64,000 nucleotides of DNA from Verrucomicrobiota bacterium (GTDB taxonomy: Bacteria; Verrucomicrobiota; Verrucomicrobiia; Opitutales; Opitutaceae), in contig JAEYUW010000002.1 of assembly GCA_023432225.1 (NCBI GenBank), positions 186,001 to 250,000 on the forward strand. Direction: 5' to 3'. Below, one piece after another: positions 33,744-42,502 of this stretch. Below the pieces are notes generated by a model. The model did no database searches and had not been told where the DNA came from. It worked only from the letters and a program-made list of their open reading frames with translations. Position 1 is the first letter of the stretch, and each line of letters begins with the position of its first letter. The translations under genes were made by a program, and so were the position numbers.

Positions 33744-34988
33744 ATGCATTGGCTGCCCCTGGCGGTTGTCACTCTCCTGGTTCTCCGGCTTGTCGCGCAA
33801 CTCGCGCTCGAGGCCCTGAATCGTTCCGAAACCCGTCTGCACGGCGGCGTGGCTCCGGGCCCGCTGGCGTCGATCATGGACGACGCGACGTTCGCGCGCG
33901 CCGCGGACTACACGTTGGCGAAAAGCCGGTTTGCGGCGGTCGAATTCATCTACGACGCCGCGGTGCTCGCGGGCGTGCTGTTCAGCGGATTGCTGCCGTG
34001 GCTATGGGCGCAATTTGACGGGCTGGCGCCCGGGGCGGCGTGGAGTGGGGCGCTGTTTTTGGTCGCGACGTTTTTGTTGCTCAGCCTGCCCGGGCTGCCG
34101 CTGGAGTGGTGGGCGCAATTCCGGCTGGAGGCGCGCTTCGGCTTCAACAAGAGCACGCTCGGGCTGTGGATCACCGATCAAGTGAAAGGCTGGCTGCTCG
34201 GGCTCGCGATCGGCTTTCCGCTCGCTTGGGCGTTGCTGAAGCTCGTCACGTGGGTCGGCGCGTCGTGGTGGATTTGGGGCTTTGCGCTGCTGTTCGGCTT
34301 TCAACTGCTGATGCTCGTGCTTTACCCGAAGCTGATCATTCCGCTGTTCAACAAGCTCACGCCGCTGGCGGCAGGCGAGCAGCGCGACCGTTTGCTCGCG
34401 CTGGCGGATCGCACGGGCTTTCACGCCGAGACGATCGAAGTGATGGATGGCTCGAAGCGCTCGGGGCATTCGAACGCGTTCTTTACGGGCTTCGGCCGCT
34501 TCCGGCGGATCGTGCTGTTCGATACGTTGATCGCACAGCTCACACAGCCGGAACTCGAGGCGGTGCTCGCGCACGAGATCGGTCACTACAAGCGCGGCCA
34601 CATCCCGCAGCGACTCGTCACCGGTGCGCTGCTTCAGCTCGGCGGCTTCGCCGCGATCGCTTGGCTGGCGCAGGCGCCGTGGTTCAACTCGGCGTTCGCG
34701 CTCCCGGCCGACGCACTCGCGCCGACGTTCCTGCTCTTCGCGTTGCTCGGTTCGCTGGTGACGTTTTGGTTCTCGCCGATTGGCAACTGGATTTCACGCA
34801 AGCACGAGTATGAGGCCGACGCGTTCGCCAAGGACGCGATGGCCTCGGCCGCGCCGATGGTCGGTGCGCTGCACAAACTTGCGCAAAAGAATCTGACCAA
34901 CCTTACTCCGCACCCGCTTTACAGCGCCGTCTACTACTCGCATCCGACGATCATGGAGCGTGAGCGTGCGTTGGTGAAGGGGCGCTAG
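33744..34988 (+). CDS. M48-family membrane metalloprotease (Ste24-like)
   Basis: The 414-residue protein has about seven membrane segments, the zinc-binding HEIGH at 277-281 and a later EYEADAFA segment with the third zinc ligand (Glu 356). This is the Ste24/HtpX-type CAAX protease layout. It likely degrades damaged or misfolded proteins at the membrane. Its TAG stop shares the CTAG word with the convergent histidine kinase. Confidence 0.93.
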   Translation: MHWLPLAVVTLLVLRLVAQLALEALNRSETRLHGGVAPGPLASIMDDATFARAADYTLAKSRFAAVEFIYDAAVLAGVLFSGLLPWLWAQFDGLAPGAAWSGALFLVATFLLLSLPGLPLEWWAQFRLEARFGFNKSTLGLWITDQVKGWLLGLAIGFPLAWALLKLVTWVGASWWIWGFALLFGFQLLMLVLYPKLIIPLFNKLTPLAAGEQRDRLLALADRTGFHAETIEVMDGSKRSGHSNAFFTGFGRFRRIVLFDTLIAQLTQPELEAVLAHEIGHYKRGHIPQRLVTGALLQLGGFAAIAWLAQAPWFNSAFALPADALAPTFLLFALLGSLVTFWFSPIGNWISRKHEYEADAFAKDAMASAAPMVGALHKLAQKNLTNLTPHPLYSAVYYSHPTIMERERALVKGR

Positions 34989-37648
34989 GTTCCCGTCGCG
35001 GTGGTTTCCGGTGCAGTATGCGCCGGTTGGTTCAGCGCCCGGCGGATCGCGGCGAGTAGCTCCGTCGTCGTATAGGGCTTGCAGAGAAAGTGGGTGATGC
35101 CCGCGGTGGCGGCTTTGATCTGGTTGTTGTGATCGTTCAGGCCGCTGGCGGCGATGACCGCGACCTTCGCGTCGGCGCGGCGAATGGCGGCGACGAGGGC
35201 GGCGCCGTCCATGATCGGCATCATCATGTCGGTCAGGACGAGGGTGATTTTCGAGCGGTTGGCGTGGAAAAGCGCGAAGGCCTGAGCGCCGTCGTTGGCG
35301 GTGATCACCTGGTAGCCGGCGAGTTCGAGGGCGTGCTGGGTGACTTCGCGGATGATCGCTTCGTCTTCCACGAGTAGAATCGTTTCGCCGTCGCCGCCGA
35401 AAGGCGGTGCGGATTCCGTCGGGAGGGCCGCGGGCGTCTGGGTGGGAGCTTCGGCGGCGGGCAGATACACTTTGAACACGCTGCCCTGGCCGGGCTCGCT
35501 GTATACGTTCACGAAGCCGCCATGTGAGCGCGCGATACCGAGCACGGTCGACAGGCCGAGGCCGGTGCCTTTGCCGCGCTCTTTGGTGGTGAAGAACGGA
35601 TCGAAAATCTTGTCGATGAGCTCACGCGGAATGCCGGTGCCGGTATCGGCGACCTCCACGAGCACGTAGCGGCCCGGCGCGGCATGACTCAGCGCGGCGA
35701 ACGCGGTGTCGAGCTCAACATTGCGCGCCGAGAGGGTGAGCCGGCCGCCGTCGGGCATGGCGTCGCGCGCGTTCACACACAGGTTGAGCAGGATCTGGTT
35801 GAGCTGCGTCGGGTCGGCGTGGACGAGCCAGAGATCTTTTTCGCAATCGACCTGAAGGGCGATGTTGCGCGGGAACGTGCTCCGCACGATGGCCGCGACT
35901 TCGCGGGCGACGTAGCGGAGATGCACCGAGACGCGTGCGCCTTCCTCGCCGCGGGCGAACGAGAGCACCTGTCGCACCAGGGCGGTGGCACGGGTGGAGC
36001 TCTGTTCCATCAATTGCAGGAGGCGCTGGTCGTCGGCATTGCGAGGCGAGATTTTCAGGAGGTCGAGGCCGACGAAGATCGGAGCCAGAAGATTGTTCAA
36101 GTCGTGGGCGATGCCGCCGGCGAGCGTGCCGATGCTCTCGAGGCGCTGGGCGCGCAGAAATTTTGCCTCCATTTCCTTGCGCTCCGTGATGTCGGTGTCG
36201 GTGGCGAGGATGGACTTCGGATTCCCCTGCACATCACGGAGCAGCGTCCAGCTGCAGTCGAGCGTGAGGACCTTGCCGGTGCGTGCGCGCTTGTCGAGGT
36301 GTCCACTCCACGAGCCACGGTTCAGGACCGCTTCCGCGGCGGGGCGCAGCTGAGCGTCGTCGATCCGCAGCAATTCGGGCACGCGACGGCCGATGGCTTC
36401 CGCCGCGGTCCAGCCAAACAAGCGCTCCGCTCCGCGGTTCCAGAACAGGATCACGCCTTGAAGGTCGGAGACGAGGATGCCGTCGTTGGTCTGATCGAGC
36501 AGCGCGGCCTGTTCGGCGAGTTTCAGTTCGTTGGCGCGCACCTCGGCGAGGCTTTGGTTGAGCGTTTCCAATCCGACGGCGAAGACCGCCGTGATCGCGA
36601 CCGCGACCAGCACGCAGGCGATGATCAGCACGAGGATGATGAGGCGGATGCGTTGCGCGGGACCGGCGAGCTCCGCCTCTTCGATCGACGCGGCGATGCT
36701 CCAGCCGGAGAGCGTCTCGGGCACAAATGCGGCGAGTTTGGACGCACCCTGGCTGGAAACATAGCGCATCACGCCGCTTTCCCCGCGCAGCATGCGGCGG
36801 CTGAGTTCGGCGGCGCCGGGGACTTGGGTGAAGTTCAACTTCAGGGCGCGTGCGGGATCGGGATGCGCCACGATGAGGCCGGAGGCATCGACAGCGAACG
36901 GGTAACCGGTTTTTCCGATGCGTTGCTGGCTGATCAACGAGGCGAGCGGTGTGGTCTCGATCGAGAGACCGAGTAGACCGGCGAAGCTCCCATTCGGGTC
37001 GAGGATGGGAATCGCCACCACGACGATCGGCACCCCGGCGACCTTCGAACGGAGCGGCTCGCTGATCACGGGCTGCCCGGTTTCGCGGGCGCGCTGGAAA
37101 TAGGCCCGGTTGTTGACGTCGATGTCGGCATAGGCATCGGTTGGTCCATCGCGCAGCACGCCGGCGAATGAGTGGCCGTTGGCGCCCACGAGGAAGATAC
37201 CTTGATAAGAGTGGGCCGAGAGCGCACGCACCAGGCTGCGAATTTGGCGGTTGGCCGAGGCGAGGCCTTTGGCATCGAGTTCGCCAGTCTGCCGGCGCAG
37301 CACAGCGTTCACCAGCGGCTCCACTTGCGCGAGGCTGCGCGCGGTTTCGAGGTGCCGCTGCATTTCCGTGTGAGTGAGATGCGCGAGGTCTTGCGCGACC
37401 TGTCGCAGGTAAGCGTGACCCTGCTCGGTCAGCGTGCGCTCCACCTGCATCGGTAGCACGAACAGCACAATGACCAGCGGCAGCGTGCCGAGAATGAGCA
37501 CCGTGCTCAGCAACTTGCCGCGTTGAGACCACCGTGCGGAATGCGGCCCCAGAAGCGGCCGACCCACCGCGCGGAGCAGACTGACCAGCCCGGCCTTGAG
37601 GGGCCCGCGAACGCGGCCGGTTGGCGAAGCGAATTCGGGCGGCGTCAT
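34985..37648 (-). CDS. Hybrid sensor histidine kinase with dCACHE-like sensor and receiver
   Basis: The 887-residue protein has two membrane segments (about 46-66 and 334-359) around a large periplasmic sensor of dCACHE type (67-330), then PAS (about 385-490), dimerisation domain with His 515 in GGIAHDLNNLL, ATP-binding domain with VADTGTGIPRELIDKIFDPFF and GTGLGLS, and a receiver domain with Asp 807 in VLTDMMMP. It is probably a membrane sensor of small ligands. It ends overlapping the M48 gene. ATG at 37648 is chosen from the start of the conserved region. Confidence 0.93.
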   Translation of the reverse strand: MTPPEFASPTGRVRGPLKAGLVSLLRAVGRPLLGPHSARWSQRGKLLSTVLILGTLPLVIVLFVLPMQVERTLTEQGHAYLRQVAQDLAHLTHTEMQRHLETARSLAQVEPLVNAVLRRQTGELDAKGLASANRQIRSLVRALSAHSYQGIFLVGANGHSFAGVLRDGPTDAYADIDVNNRAYFQRARETGQPVISEPLRSKVAGVPIVVVAIPILDPNGSFAGLLGLSIETTPLASLISQQRIGKTGYPFAVDASGLIVAHPDPARALKLNFTQVPGAAELSRRMLRGESGVMRYVSSQGASKLAAFVPETLSGWSIAASIEEAELAGPAQRIRLIILVLIIACVLVAVAITAVFAVGLETLNQSLAEVRANELKLAEQAALLDQTNDGILVSDLQGVILFWNRGAERLFGWTAAEAIGRRVPELLRIDDAQLRPAAEAVLNRGSWSGHLDKRARTGKVLTLDCSWTLLRDVQGNPKSILATDTDITERKEMEAKFLRAQRLESIGTLAGGIAHDLNNLLAPIFVGLDLLKISPRNADDQRLLQLMEQSSTRATALVRQVLSFARGEEGARVSVHLRYVAREVAAIVRSTFPRNIALQVDCEKDLWLVHADPTQLNQILLNLCVNARDAMPDGGRLTLSARNVELDTAFAALSHAAPGRYVLVEVADTGTGIPRELIDKIFDPFFTTKERGKGTGLGLSTVLGIARSHGGFVNVYSEPGQGSVFKVYLPAAEAPTQTPAALPTESAPPFGGDGETILLVEDEAIIREVTQHALELAGYQVITANDGAQAFALFHANRSKITLVLTDMMMPIMDGAALVAAIRRADAKVAVIAASGLNDHNNQIKAATAGITHFLCKPYTTTELLAAIRRALNQPAHTAPETTATGT

Positions 37649-37951
37649 GAAGCGCGGTTCAGTTCCGCGACGTCGCGGCTGCGCCGCTGGCTGACACGCC
37701 GGAGAGCGACTGCGACGGGGCGAGCGGGAGGGACAGCAGAATTTTGAGCAGGCTGTGGCGGCGCGCAGTCGGGGGGCATGGAAGCAATGGTGACGGCTCG
37801 CGAAGGTGAACGTGACCGTTCCCTTTATTCGGTCCAATCGGGGCAAACTCCTGCGCGTCGATCGGCCAAAATCTCCGCGTTTCTTGTCGCGCGGCCGCGT
37901 AGCGGACGAAACGGGGTCGACGCTTGTCCGGATTGGCCTTTGGCTGGAGCC
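37649..37951. other. Divergent intergenic region (histidine kinase / EEP hydrolase)
   Basis: This 303-base gap carries the promoters of both divergent genes. I see no confident -10/-35 elements. Short open frames exist in both directions but look like GC-rich shadows. Confidence 0.4.
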
Positions 37952-38863
37952 ATGATCTCTCTTCGGCTTTCCCGCGGTCTGGCGCTTGGTCTGTTGTTGG
38001 TCGCTTCGGCCGCCGTCGCCTCCGCGCTCACGGTCGGCGCCTACAACGTCGAAAATTACACCATCGCCGACCGCATGGTGGACGGCGTCTACCGCAAGGC
38101 TTACCCGAAGCCGGAGGGCGAAAAGGCGGGGCTGCGCGAATCGATTCGCGGCTTCGCGCCGGACATCCTCGCGCTCGAGGAAATGGGCGGCCCGCCATAC
38201 CTCGCGGAGTTCCAAGCCGACTTGAAGGCGGCGGGCCTCGATTATCCGCACGCGACCGTGCTTGAAGCGGCCGACCCCGATCGCCACGTGGCGATCCTCT
38301 CGAAGTTGCCCTTCAAGGACGTGCGCCGACACACCGAGTTGAAGTTCACGTATTTCGGCCAGCCCGACGTCGTGAAGCGCGGCGTGCTGGAGGTGGCGTT
38401 CGCTACCACGGAAGGCGATCTCACGATGTTCGTCATTCACCTCAAGAGCCGTCGCACCGAGCGCAAGGACGACCCCGAAGGCGCGATCCAACGCGAACTC
38501 GAGGCCGAGGCGGTGCGCGATCTCGTGCTGTCGCGTTACCCGGACCCCACGAAGGCCAAGTTCATCGTTTGCGGTGACTGGAACGACACGCGGCGGAGCA
38601 AGCCCGTGCGCTCGCTCCTCAAGCGCGGCGACCTGGAGCTGGGCGAACTGCTCCGCGCCTACGATTCGCGTGGCGAGACGTGGACGCACTTCTACCGTGC
38701 GGAGGACTCTTACAGCCGCATCGACTACCTGCTCGTCTCGGCGGGCTTGAAGCCGTTTGTCGGCAACAAAGGCACGGCCAAGATCCACGACGGTCCCGGC
38801 GTGCGCGACGCCAGCGACCATCGCCCGGTTTACGTCCAGCTGAAGCTTGACGCGGCAAAGTAG
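37952..38863 (+). CDS. Endonuclease/exonuclease/phosphatase-family hydrolase, exported
   Basis: The 303-residue protein has a signal-like start (LSRGLALGLLLVASAAVASA). It has the EEP-fold landmarks YNVENYT, ILALEEMGG, FVIHLKSRR, VCGDWNDTRR and DASDHRPVYV, which supply the metal and catalytic residues. EEP proteins include nucleases, phosphodiesterases and sphingomyelinases; this one could cleave nucleic acids or phosphoesters outside the cytoplasm. The ATG at 37952 is chosen at the signal peptide. Confidence 0.88.
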   Translation: MISLRLSRGLALGLLLVASAAVASALTVGAYNVENYTIADRMVDGVYRKAYPKPEGEKAGLRESIRGFAPDILALEEMGGPPYLAEFQADLKAAGLDYPHATVLEAADPDRHVAILSKLPFKDVRRHTELKFTYFGQPDVVKRGVLEVAFATTEGDLTMFVIHLKSRRTERKDDPEGAIQRELEAEAVRDLVLSRYPDPTKAKFIVCGDWNDTRRSKPVRSLLKRGDLELGELLRAYDSRGETWTHFYRAEDSYSRIDYLLVSAGLKPFVGNKGTAKIHDGPGVRDASDHRPVYVQLKLDAAK

Positions 38864-38886
38864 CTCGTTGCGCCGCGCTCGCGCGT

Positions 38887-38948
38887 CGTAGCGGAAGCCG
38901 TAAGGCTTTCGCCAAGTTCTCCCGCGAAATTCTGACGAATTCCGCTAC
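38887..38948. repeat. Composite hairpin repeat, family C, copy 1
   Basis: Outer arms GTAGCGGAA and TTCCGCTAC (38887 and 38940 onwards) enclose two hairpins around GAAGCC/GGCTTTC and GAAATTC/GAATTC. The reverse complement of this element is at 50606-50675. Confidence 0.85.
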
Positions 38949-38990
38949 CAGAATTGGCGCGAGCGCTGTGACGGACGATCAGCGCCACGC

Positions 38991-39665
38991 CTAGCCGAGC
39001 AGCGTGCGAAATGCTTCGCGCCAGACGCGTTGGCCGTCGCGCTCGATCACGTCGCCGTGGCCGGGCACGATGCGATCGAAGTCCCACGCCGCGACTTTTT
39101 CGACCGATGCCGCGAAGGCCGCACGGTCGCGGACATTCATCCGGCCGAAACGTGACTGACGCGGCGCACCGCCGCCGATGTCCGCGGCCCAGGACACGAG
39201 CCGCGCGAGCAGGGAGGTCGGCGCGGGCACGTTGAACAGCGCGTCGGCGATCAGCAGCGTGCGCGTGGCTTGGTGGAGAAACACCTGCTCATCGACCTTC
39301 GGCATGCCTGCGATCATTTGCCACGCGAAGCCCGCGAGTTCCGGCGTGTCGCCGTCGATCTCGGTGAGGGGCCAATCCGGGTGCTCGTCGCGAATCGCGC
39401 TGCTGCCAAGAAATCGTGCCTTCGGGAAGGCGCCGAAATATTTCGGATAAAACAGATCGTGGAACCGGCTCGGCACCACGAAGGCGCTGATCTCGCCCAA
39501 ATCGCGCAGCGCCCGGATGTCTTCCGGCGTTCCGCGCAAGGGCGAGAAGACGACGAGGCGGCCATCCGCGGCGCGCGCGACGGCGACTCGACGTCCCACG
39601 GGCAAACCCGCCAGCACGAGCGGCTGCGTATCGGTCCAGAGCAGATCGGCGTGGATCGCTTTCAT
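38991..39665 (-). CDS. DUF4336-type metallo-beta-lactamase-like protein
   Basis: The 224-residue protein has FVVPSRFHDLFYPKYFGAFP, LIADALFNVP and FDRIVPGHGDVIERDG. These fit the DUF4336 family of the metallo-beta-lactamase fold, where the usual HxHxDH is replaced by a different set. The function of the family is not established. ATG at 39665. It has no operon partner within 300 bases. Confidence 0.8.
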   Translation of the reverse strand: MKAIHADLLWTDTQPLVLAGLPVGRRVAVARAADGRLVVFSPLRGTPEDIRALRDLGEISAFVVPSRFHDLFYPKYFGAFPKARFLGSSAIRDEHPDWPLTEIDGDTPELAGFAWQMIAGMPKVDEQVFLHQATRTLLIADALFNVPAPTSLLARLVSWAADIGGGAPRQSRFGRMNVRDRAAFAASVEKVAAWDFDRIVPGHGDVIERDGQRVWREAFRTLLG

Positions 39666-39975
39666 GTCGTCAGCTTCTGCGGGGCGTCGCGGGAGGCAAG
39701 CCGTCTCAAGACCGGCCAGCAGCTCTCACGTAGTGTCGCACGTCGAACAAGAATGTCGCGCCACGGCGGGAAGAGTTTCGCGTGGCGTGCCGCGGCGAGG
39801 TCGAGCCGGCCGGAGTTCGGCGCGGAGAACGCGTCGGGTGCGTGGCTGGGCGAATCGTCGTCGTGCGCGGGTGGTCGGAGCGGAGCAGCCCGGCAACGGT
39901 AGAGCCGGCTTCAGCCGGCTCCCATGCAGTTACGCTCGCGAGACGAGATTTCCCGTAGACCGGTTGAGGCCGGCC
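39666..39975. repeat. Intergenic region with hairpin repeats
   Basis: This 310-base gap contains no credible gene. Near its end it has a perfect hairpin of 9 pairs at 39902-39921 (GAGCCGGCT/AGCCGGCTC) and a second imperfect one at 39958-39975 (GACCGGTT...CCGGCC). Together they lie just downstream of the galactokinase stop (39976) and may end its transcript. Confidence 0.7.
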
Positions 39976-41127
39976 TTACGCCAACAGGCGGGCGCCGTCG
40001 GCCGTGTGCAGTTCGATAACCTCGGGGCGCGGATGCGCCCGGGCGGCGTGGCGCGCGGCGACGTCGGCCGCGGTCGCGGCGGAAAAGCTGCGGTCGGTCA
40101 GCGCCATGACCGCGCCACCGAACCCGCCGCCGGTCAGGCGCGCCCCGTAGACGCCGGGCGTGGCGGTGAGCAGCTCGACGAGCGAGTCGAGCGTCGGCGT
40201 GCTGTTTTCAAAAAGATCGCGCGAACTGCGGTGCGAGGCGGTCAGCAGTGCGCCAACGGCGCGGAGATCGCCGGCGCCGAGCGCGCGGACGACCGCGGCG
40301 ACGCGCTCGTTCTCCTCAATGACGTGGCGGGCACGCGCGGCGACTTTCGGCGGCAGGCGATCCGCCTTGGTGTTGAACTCCGCGAGCGGCACTTCGGTGA
40401 GCCACGTGGCGCCGAGGCTGGCGCCGGCTTCCTTGCATTCCTGATGGCGCGCGGAATAGAGGCCGTCGACGAGCGCGTGCTTTTCGAGGGTGTTGAACAC
40501 CCACAGGCTCACGTCGCTCGGAAGCGGTAGAAGCGAAAACGAAGGACCGCGGCAGTCGATGTGGACGAGTTGGCCGGCTTGGCCGAAGGCGCTCGTGCCT
40601 TGATCGAGGATGCCGCACGGCACGCCGACGTGGATGTTTTCCGCGTGCCGTCCGATCGCGGCGAGCTTGGCGGGATGCAGCGCCGGCGACCCGGCGAGTT
40701 GCAGGAGTGCGAGTGCCGTGGCGAGTTCGAGGGCGGCGCTGCTGGAGAGTCCCGCCCCGGTGGGCAGGTCGGAGCCGACGAGCAGGTCGAAGGCGGCGGG
40801 CGCGGGGAGGCTGAATTCGGACAGGCTGCGCCACACGCCGCGCGGGTAGTTGATCCAGGCCTCGGCGCCCGTGAGTTTCGCGGTGCTGGCGGCGGGAATC
40901 TCGATGGTTTGTCCGTCGACGCCTGAAGCGAAGCGCAGTCGCGCGACGTCGGCGGCAGGCGCGGCCGCGACCCACACGAAGCGGTCAATCGCGGCGCCGA
41001 TCACGGCTCCGCCGTTGTAGTCGGTGTGGTTGCCGATGAATTCGATGCGTCCCGGTGCGCGGGCGATCACTTGCGGCGCGCGGCCGTAGCGTTGCTGGAA
41101 ATTCTCGCGGAGGAGGCGCTCGTTCAT
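39976..41127 (-). CDS. galK: Galactokinase
   Basis: The 383-residue GHMP kinase has the galactokinase signature APGRIEFIGNHTDYNGG (24-40), phosphate loop GAGLSSSAA (124-132), CGILDQGTSAFG with the catalytic Asp, and GGGFGGAVMAL. It phosphorylates galactose at C1. The usual GEHTDY is GNHTDY here, a variant seen in other Bacteria. I chose ATG at 41127 at the usual family start. An open frame upstream to 41457 has no resemblance to a kinase. It is divergent from tRNA-Tyr. Confidence 0.92.
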   Translation of the reverse strand: MNERLLRENFQQRYGRAPQVIARAPGRIEFIGNHTDYNGGAVIGAAIDRFVWVAAAPAADVARLRFASGVDGQTIEIPAASTAKLTGAEAWINYPRGVWRSLSEFSLPAPAAFDLLVGSDLPTGAGLSSSAALELATALALLQLAGSPALHPAKLAAIGRHAENIHVGVPCGILDQGTSAFGQAGQLVHIDCRGPSFSLLPLPSDVSLWVFNTLEKHALVDGLYSARHQECKEAGASLGATWLTEVPLAEFNTKADRLPPKVAARARHVIEENERVAAVVRALGAGDLRAVGALLTASHRSSRDLFENSTPTLDSLVELLTATPGVYGARLTGGGFGGAVMALTDRSFSAATAADVAARHAARAHPRPEVIELHTADGARLLA

Positions 41128-41499
41128 CGAAAGGGTGAGCAAATCCGCCGTGAGATGACTGGCCAGAGTGAAGTGCGTCAACGCGCCGATATCGCTCTTT
41201 CGAGTGATGGGCACGAGGCTGGCCTTGCCGGTGCGTTCGAGGCGGAGCTCGGTGCTCTCTCGCTGGTTCACAGTGCGTCCTTGGAGGCGGAGCTCTTCCT
41301 CAAGGTCTTCATGACTCAGGATGCATCGGGCGAGCCAGTCGTGGAGTGTGATGAGCGAGGCACCAGCGAGCGGCGTCGGTCCAAACGGTGCGCCGTGCGT
41401 GAATCGCTCCCCGCACTGGCGCCATGCACAGGGTTTTCGCAAAAAACCTCTTGGCAAACGCGCGGCGCTCCACCTACTTTGGCCCTTCGTTCATTTGAT
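41128..41499. other. Intergenic region between galK and tRNA-Tyr
   Basis: This 372-base gap holds the promoters of galK (leftward) and tRNA-Tyr (rightward). I see no clear motifs. An open frame continues upstream of galK but looks like chance GC-rich frame opening. Confidence 0.5.
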
Positions 41500-41587
41500 G
41501 GTGGAGTATCCAAGTGGCCAAAGGGCGTTGACTGTAAATCAATTCGGCTCCTGCCGTTCGCTGGTTCGACTCCAGCCTCCACCACCA
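41500..41587 (+). tRNA. tRNA-Tyr (anticodon GTA)
   Basis: Acceptor GGTGGAG/CTCCACC, anticodon stem GTTGA/TCAAT with loop CTGTAAA (anticodon GTA), long class II variable arm, T stem GCTGG/CCAGC, discriminator A584 and encoded CCA (585-587). Confidence 0.96.
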
Positions 41588-41594
41588 CTTTCAG

Positions 41595-41630
41595 ACCCGC
41601 AGCCTGCCACGGCTGCGGGTTTTGTGTTTT
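41595..41630 (+). terminator. Terminator after tRNA-Tyr
   Basis: Stem ACCCGCAGCC/GGCTGCGGGT (10 pairs), loop TGCCAC, then TTTGTGTTTT. It begins 8 bases after the CCA. Confidence 0.88.
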
Positions 41631-41656
41631 GGGCCGCGAGAGGCTGTGGCGCCGGG

Positions 41657-41729
41657 GTGGCTCGCGTTGACCTCAACGCGCTGGTCGCTGCGCGGTCGTA
41701 TTGAGCGCGTTGAGGTCAACGCGCTCCAC
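41657..41729. repeat. Inverted repeat element, family A, copy 2
   Basis: Arms 41657-41682 and 41704-41729 are reverse complements with two mismatches, with a 21-base loop. The arm sequence matches copy 1 at 23977-24051. It lies between tRNA-Tyr and the radC stop (convergent). Confidence 0.9.
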
Positions 41730-41736
41730 CTTCTGT

Positions 41737-42459
41737 TCAGATTACGCCGGCCTGCCGGAAGCTGTAGAAGCCGACGCCGTGCGGATCGTTGGCGGCGCGG
41801 CCGAGGACGACATGGTCGATCAAATCGATGTCGACCGCGCGCGCGGCGTCGCGGAGCTGGCGCGTGAGCTGAACGTCGGCCGCGCTCGGCGCCGGGTCGC
41901 CGCTGGGGTGATTGTGCGCGCAGATGACCGCCGTGGCGCCGTGGCGGATTGCTTCGCGGAAAACTTCGCGCGGGTGGGCGAGCGAACTCGTGGCGGTGCC
42001 CGACGTGACTTCGACCTGTTTGATCAGGCGGTTTTTGCGGTTCAGACAGAGCACCCAGAATTTCTCGATCTGCAGGCCGGTGTAGACCGGCGCGAGGTGG
42101 TCGCGGACGAGCTCGGGGCGGTTGAGGAGCGGCTCGGCCTCGCCGGTGTCGGCCAGCACGCGGCGGGCGACTTCCATGACCGTGACGAGTTGGAGGGCTT
42201 TGACGCGGCCGATGCCTTTGAGGCGACGGAAATCCGCGTCGGTCCACGAGATCAGCGCGCGCAGCGAGCCGGCTTCGGTGACGAGTTGCTGCGCGATGGT
42301 GAGGACGTTGTTCCCCTTGCCGCCGCTGCGGAGCAGCATGGCGAGGAGTTCGGTATCACTGAGCGCGGTCGCGCCGAGTTTTTGCAGGCGTTCCTGCGGG
42401 CGGTCGTTGACCGAGAGATCGCGAACGCGGAGCGGCGGGTAATTCGTCTCGTTGCTCAT
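41737..42459 (-). CDS. radC: RadC-family JAB/MPN domain protein
   Basis: The 240-residue protein has an N-terminal helix-hairpin-helix (LKGIGRVKALQLV) and the JAMM metal site AHNHPSGDPAPSAAD with His 182, His 184 and Asp 195. RadC proteins are named after a DNA-repair locus but their function is uncertain. It is 43 bases from the SurA-like gene upstream and so probably in the mfd operon. ATG at 42459. Confidence 0.94.
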   Translation of the reverse strand: MSNETNYPPLRVRDLSVNDRPQERLQKLGATALSDTELLAMLLRSGGKGNNVLTIAQQLVTEAGSLRALISWTDADFRRLKGIGRVKALQLVTVMEVARRVLADTGEAEPLLNRPELVRDHLAPVYTGLQIEKFWVLCLNRKNRLIKQVEVTSGTATSSLAHPREVFREAIRHGATAVICAHNHPSGDPAPSAADVQLTRQLRDAARAVDIDLIDHVVLGRAANDPHGVGFYSFRQAGVI

Positions 42460-42502
42460 CGGGCCGGGGCGCTTCGCCCGCTGGCCCGCGAGCTGTGCGC
42501 AC

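Noticed and set aside
34985..37648. Histidine kinase start far upstream at 38821
   Set aside because: The frame upstream of 37648 overlaps the EEP gene and has no sensible N-terminal domain; the first membrane segment begins soon after 37648.
41128..41457. Upstream extension of the galactokinase frame
   Set aside because: Galactokinases start just before the GRxEFIG motif. The extra residues match nothing and lie in the shared promoter space with tRNA-Tyr.
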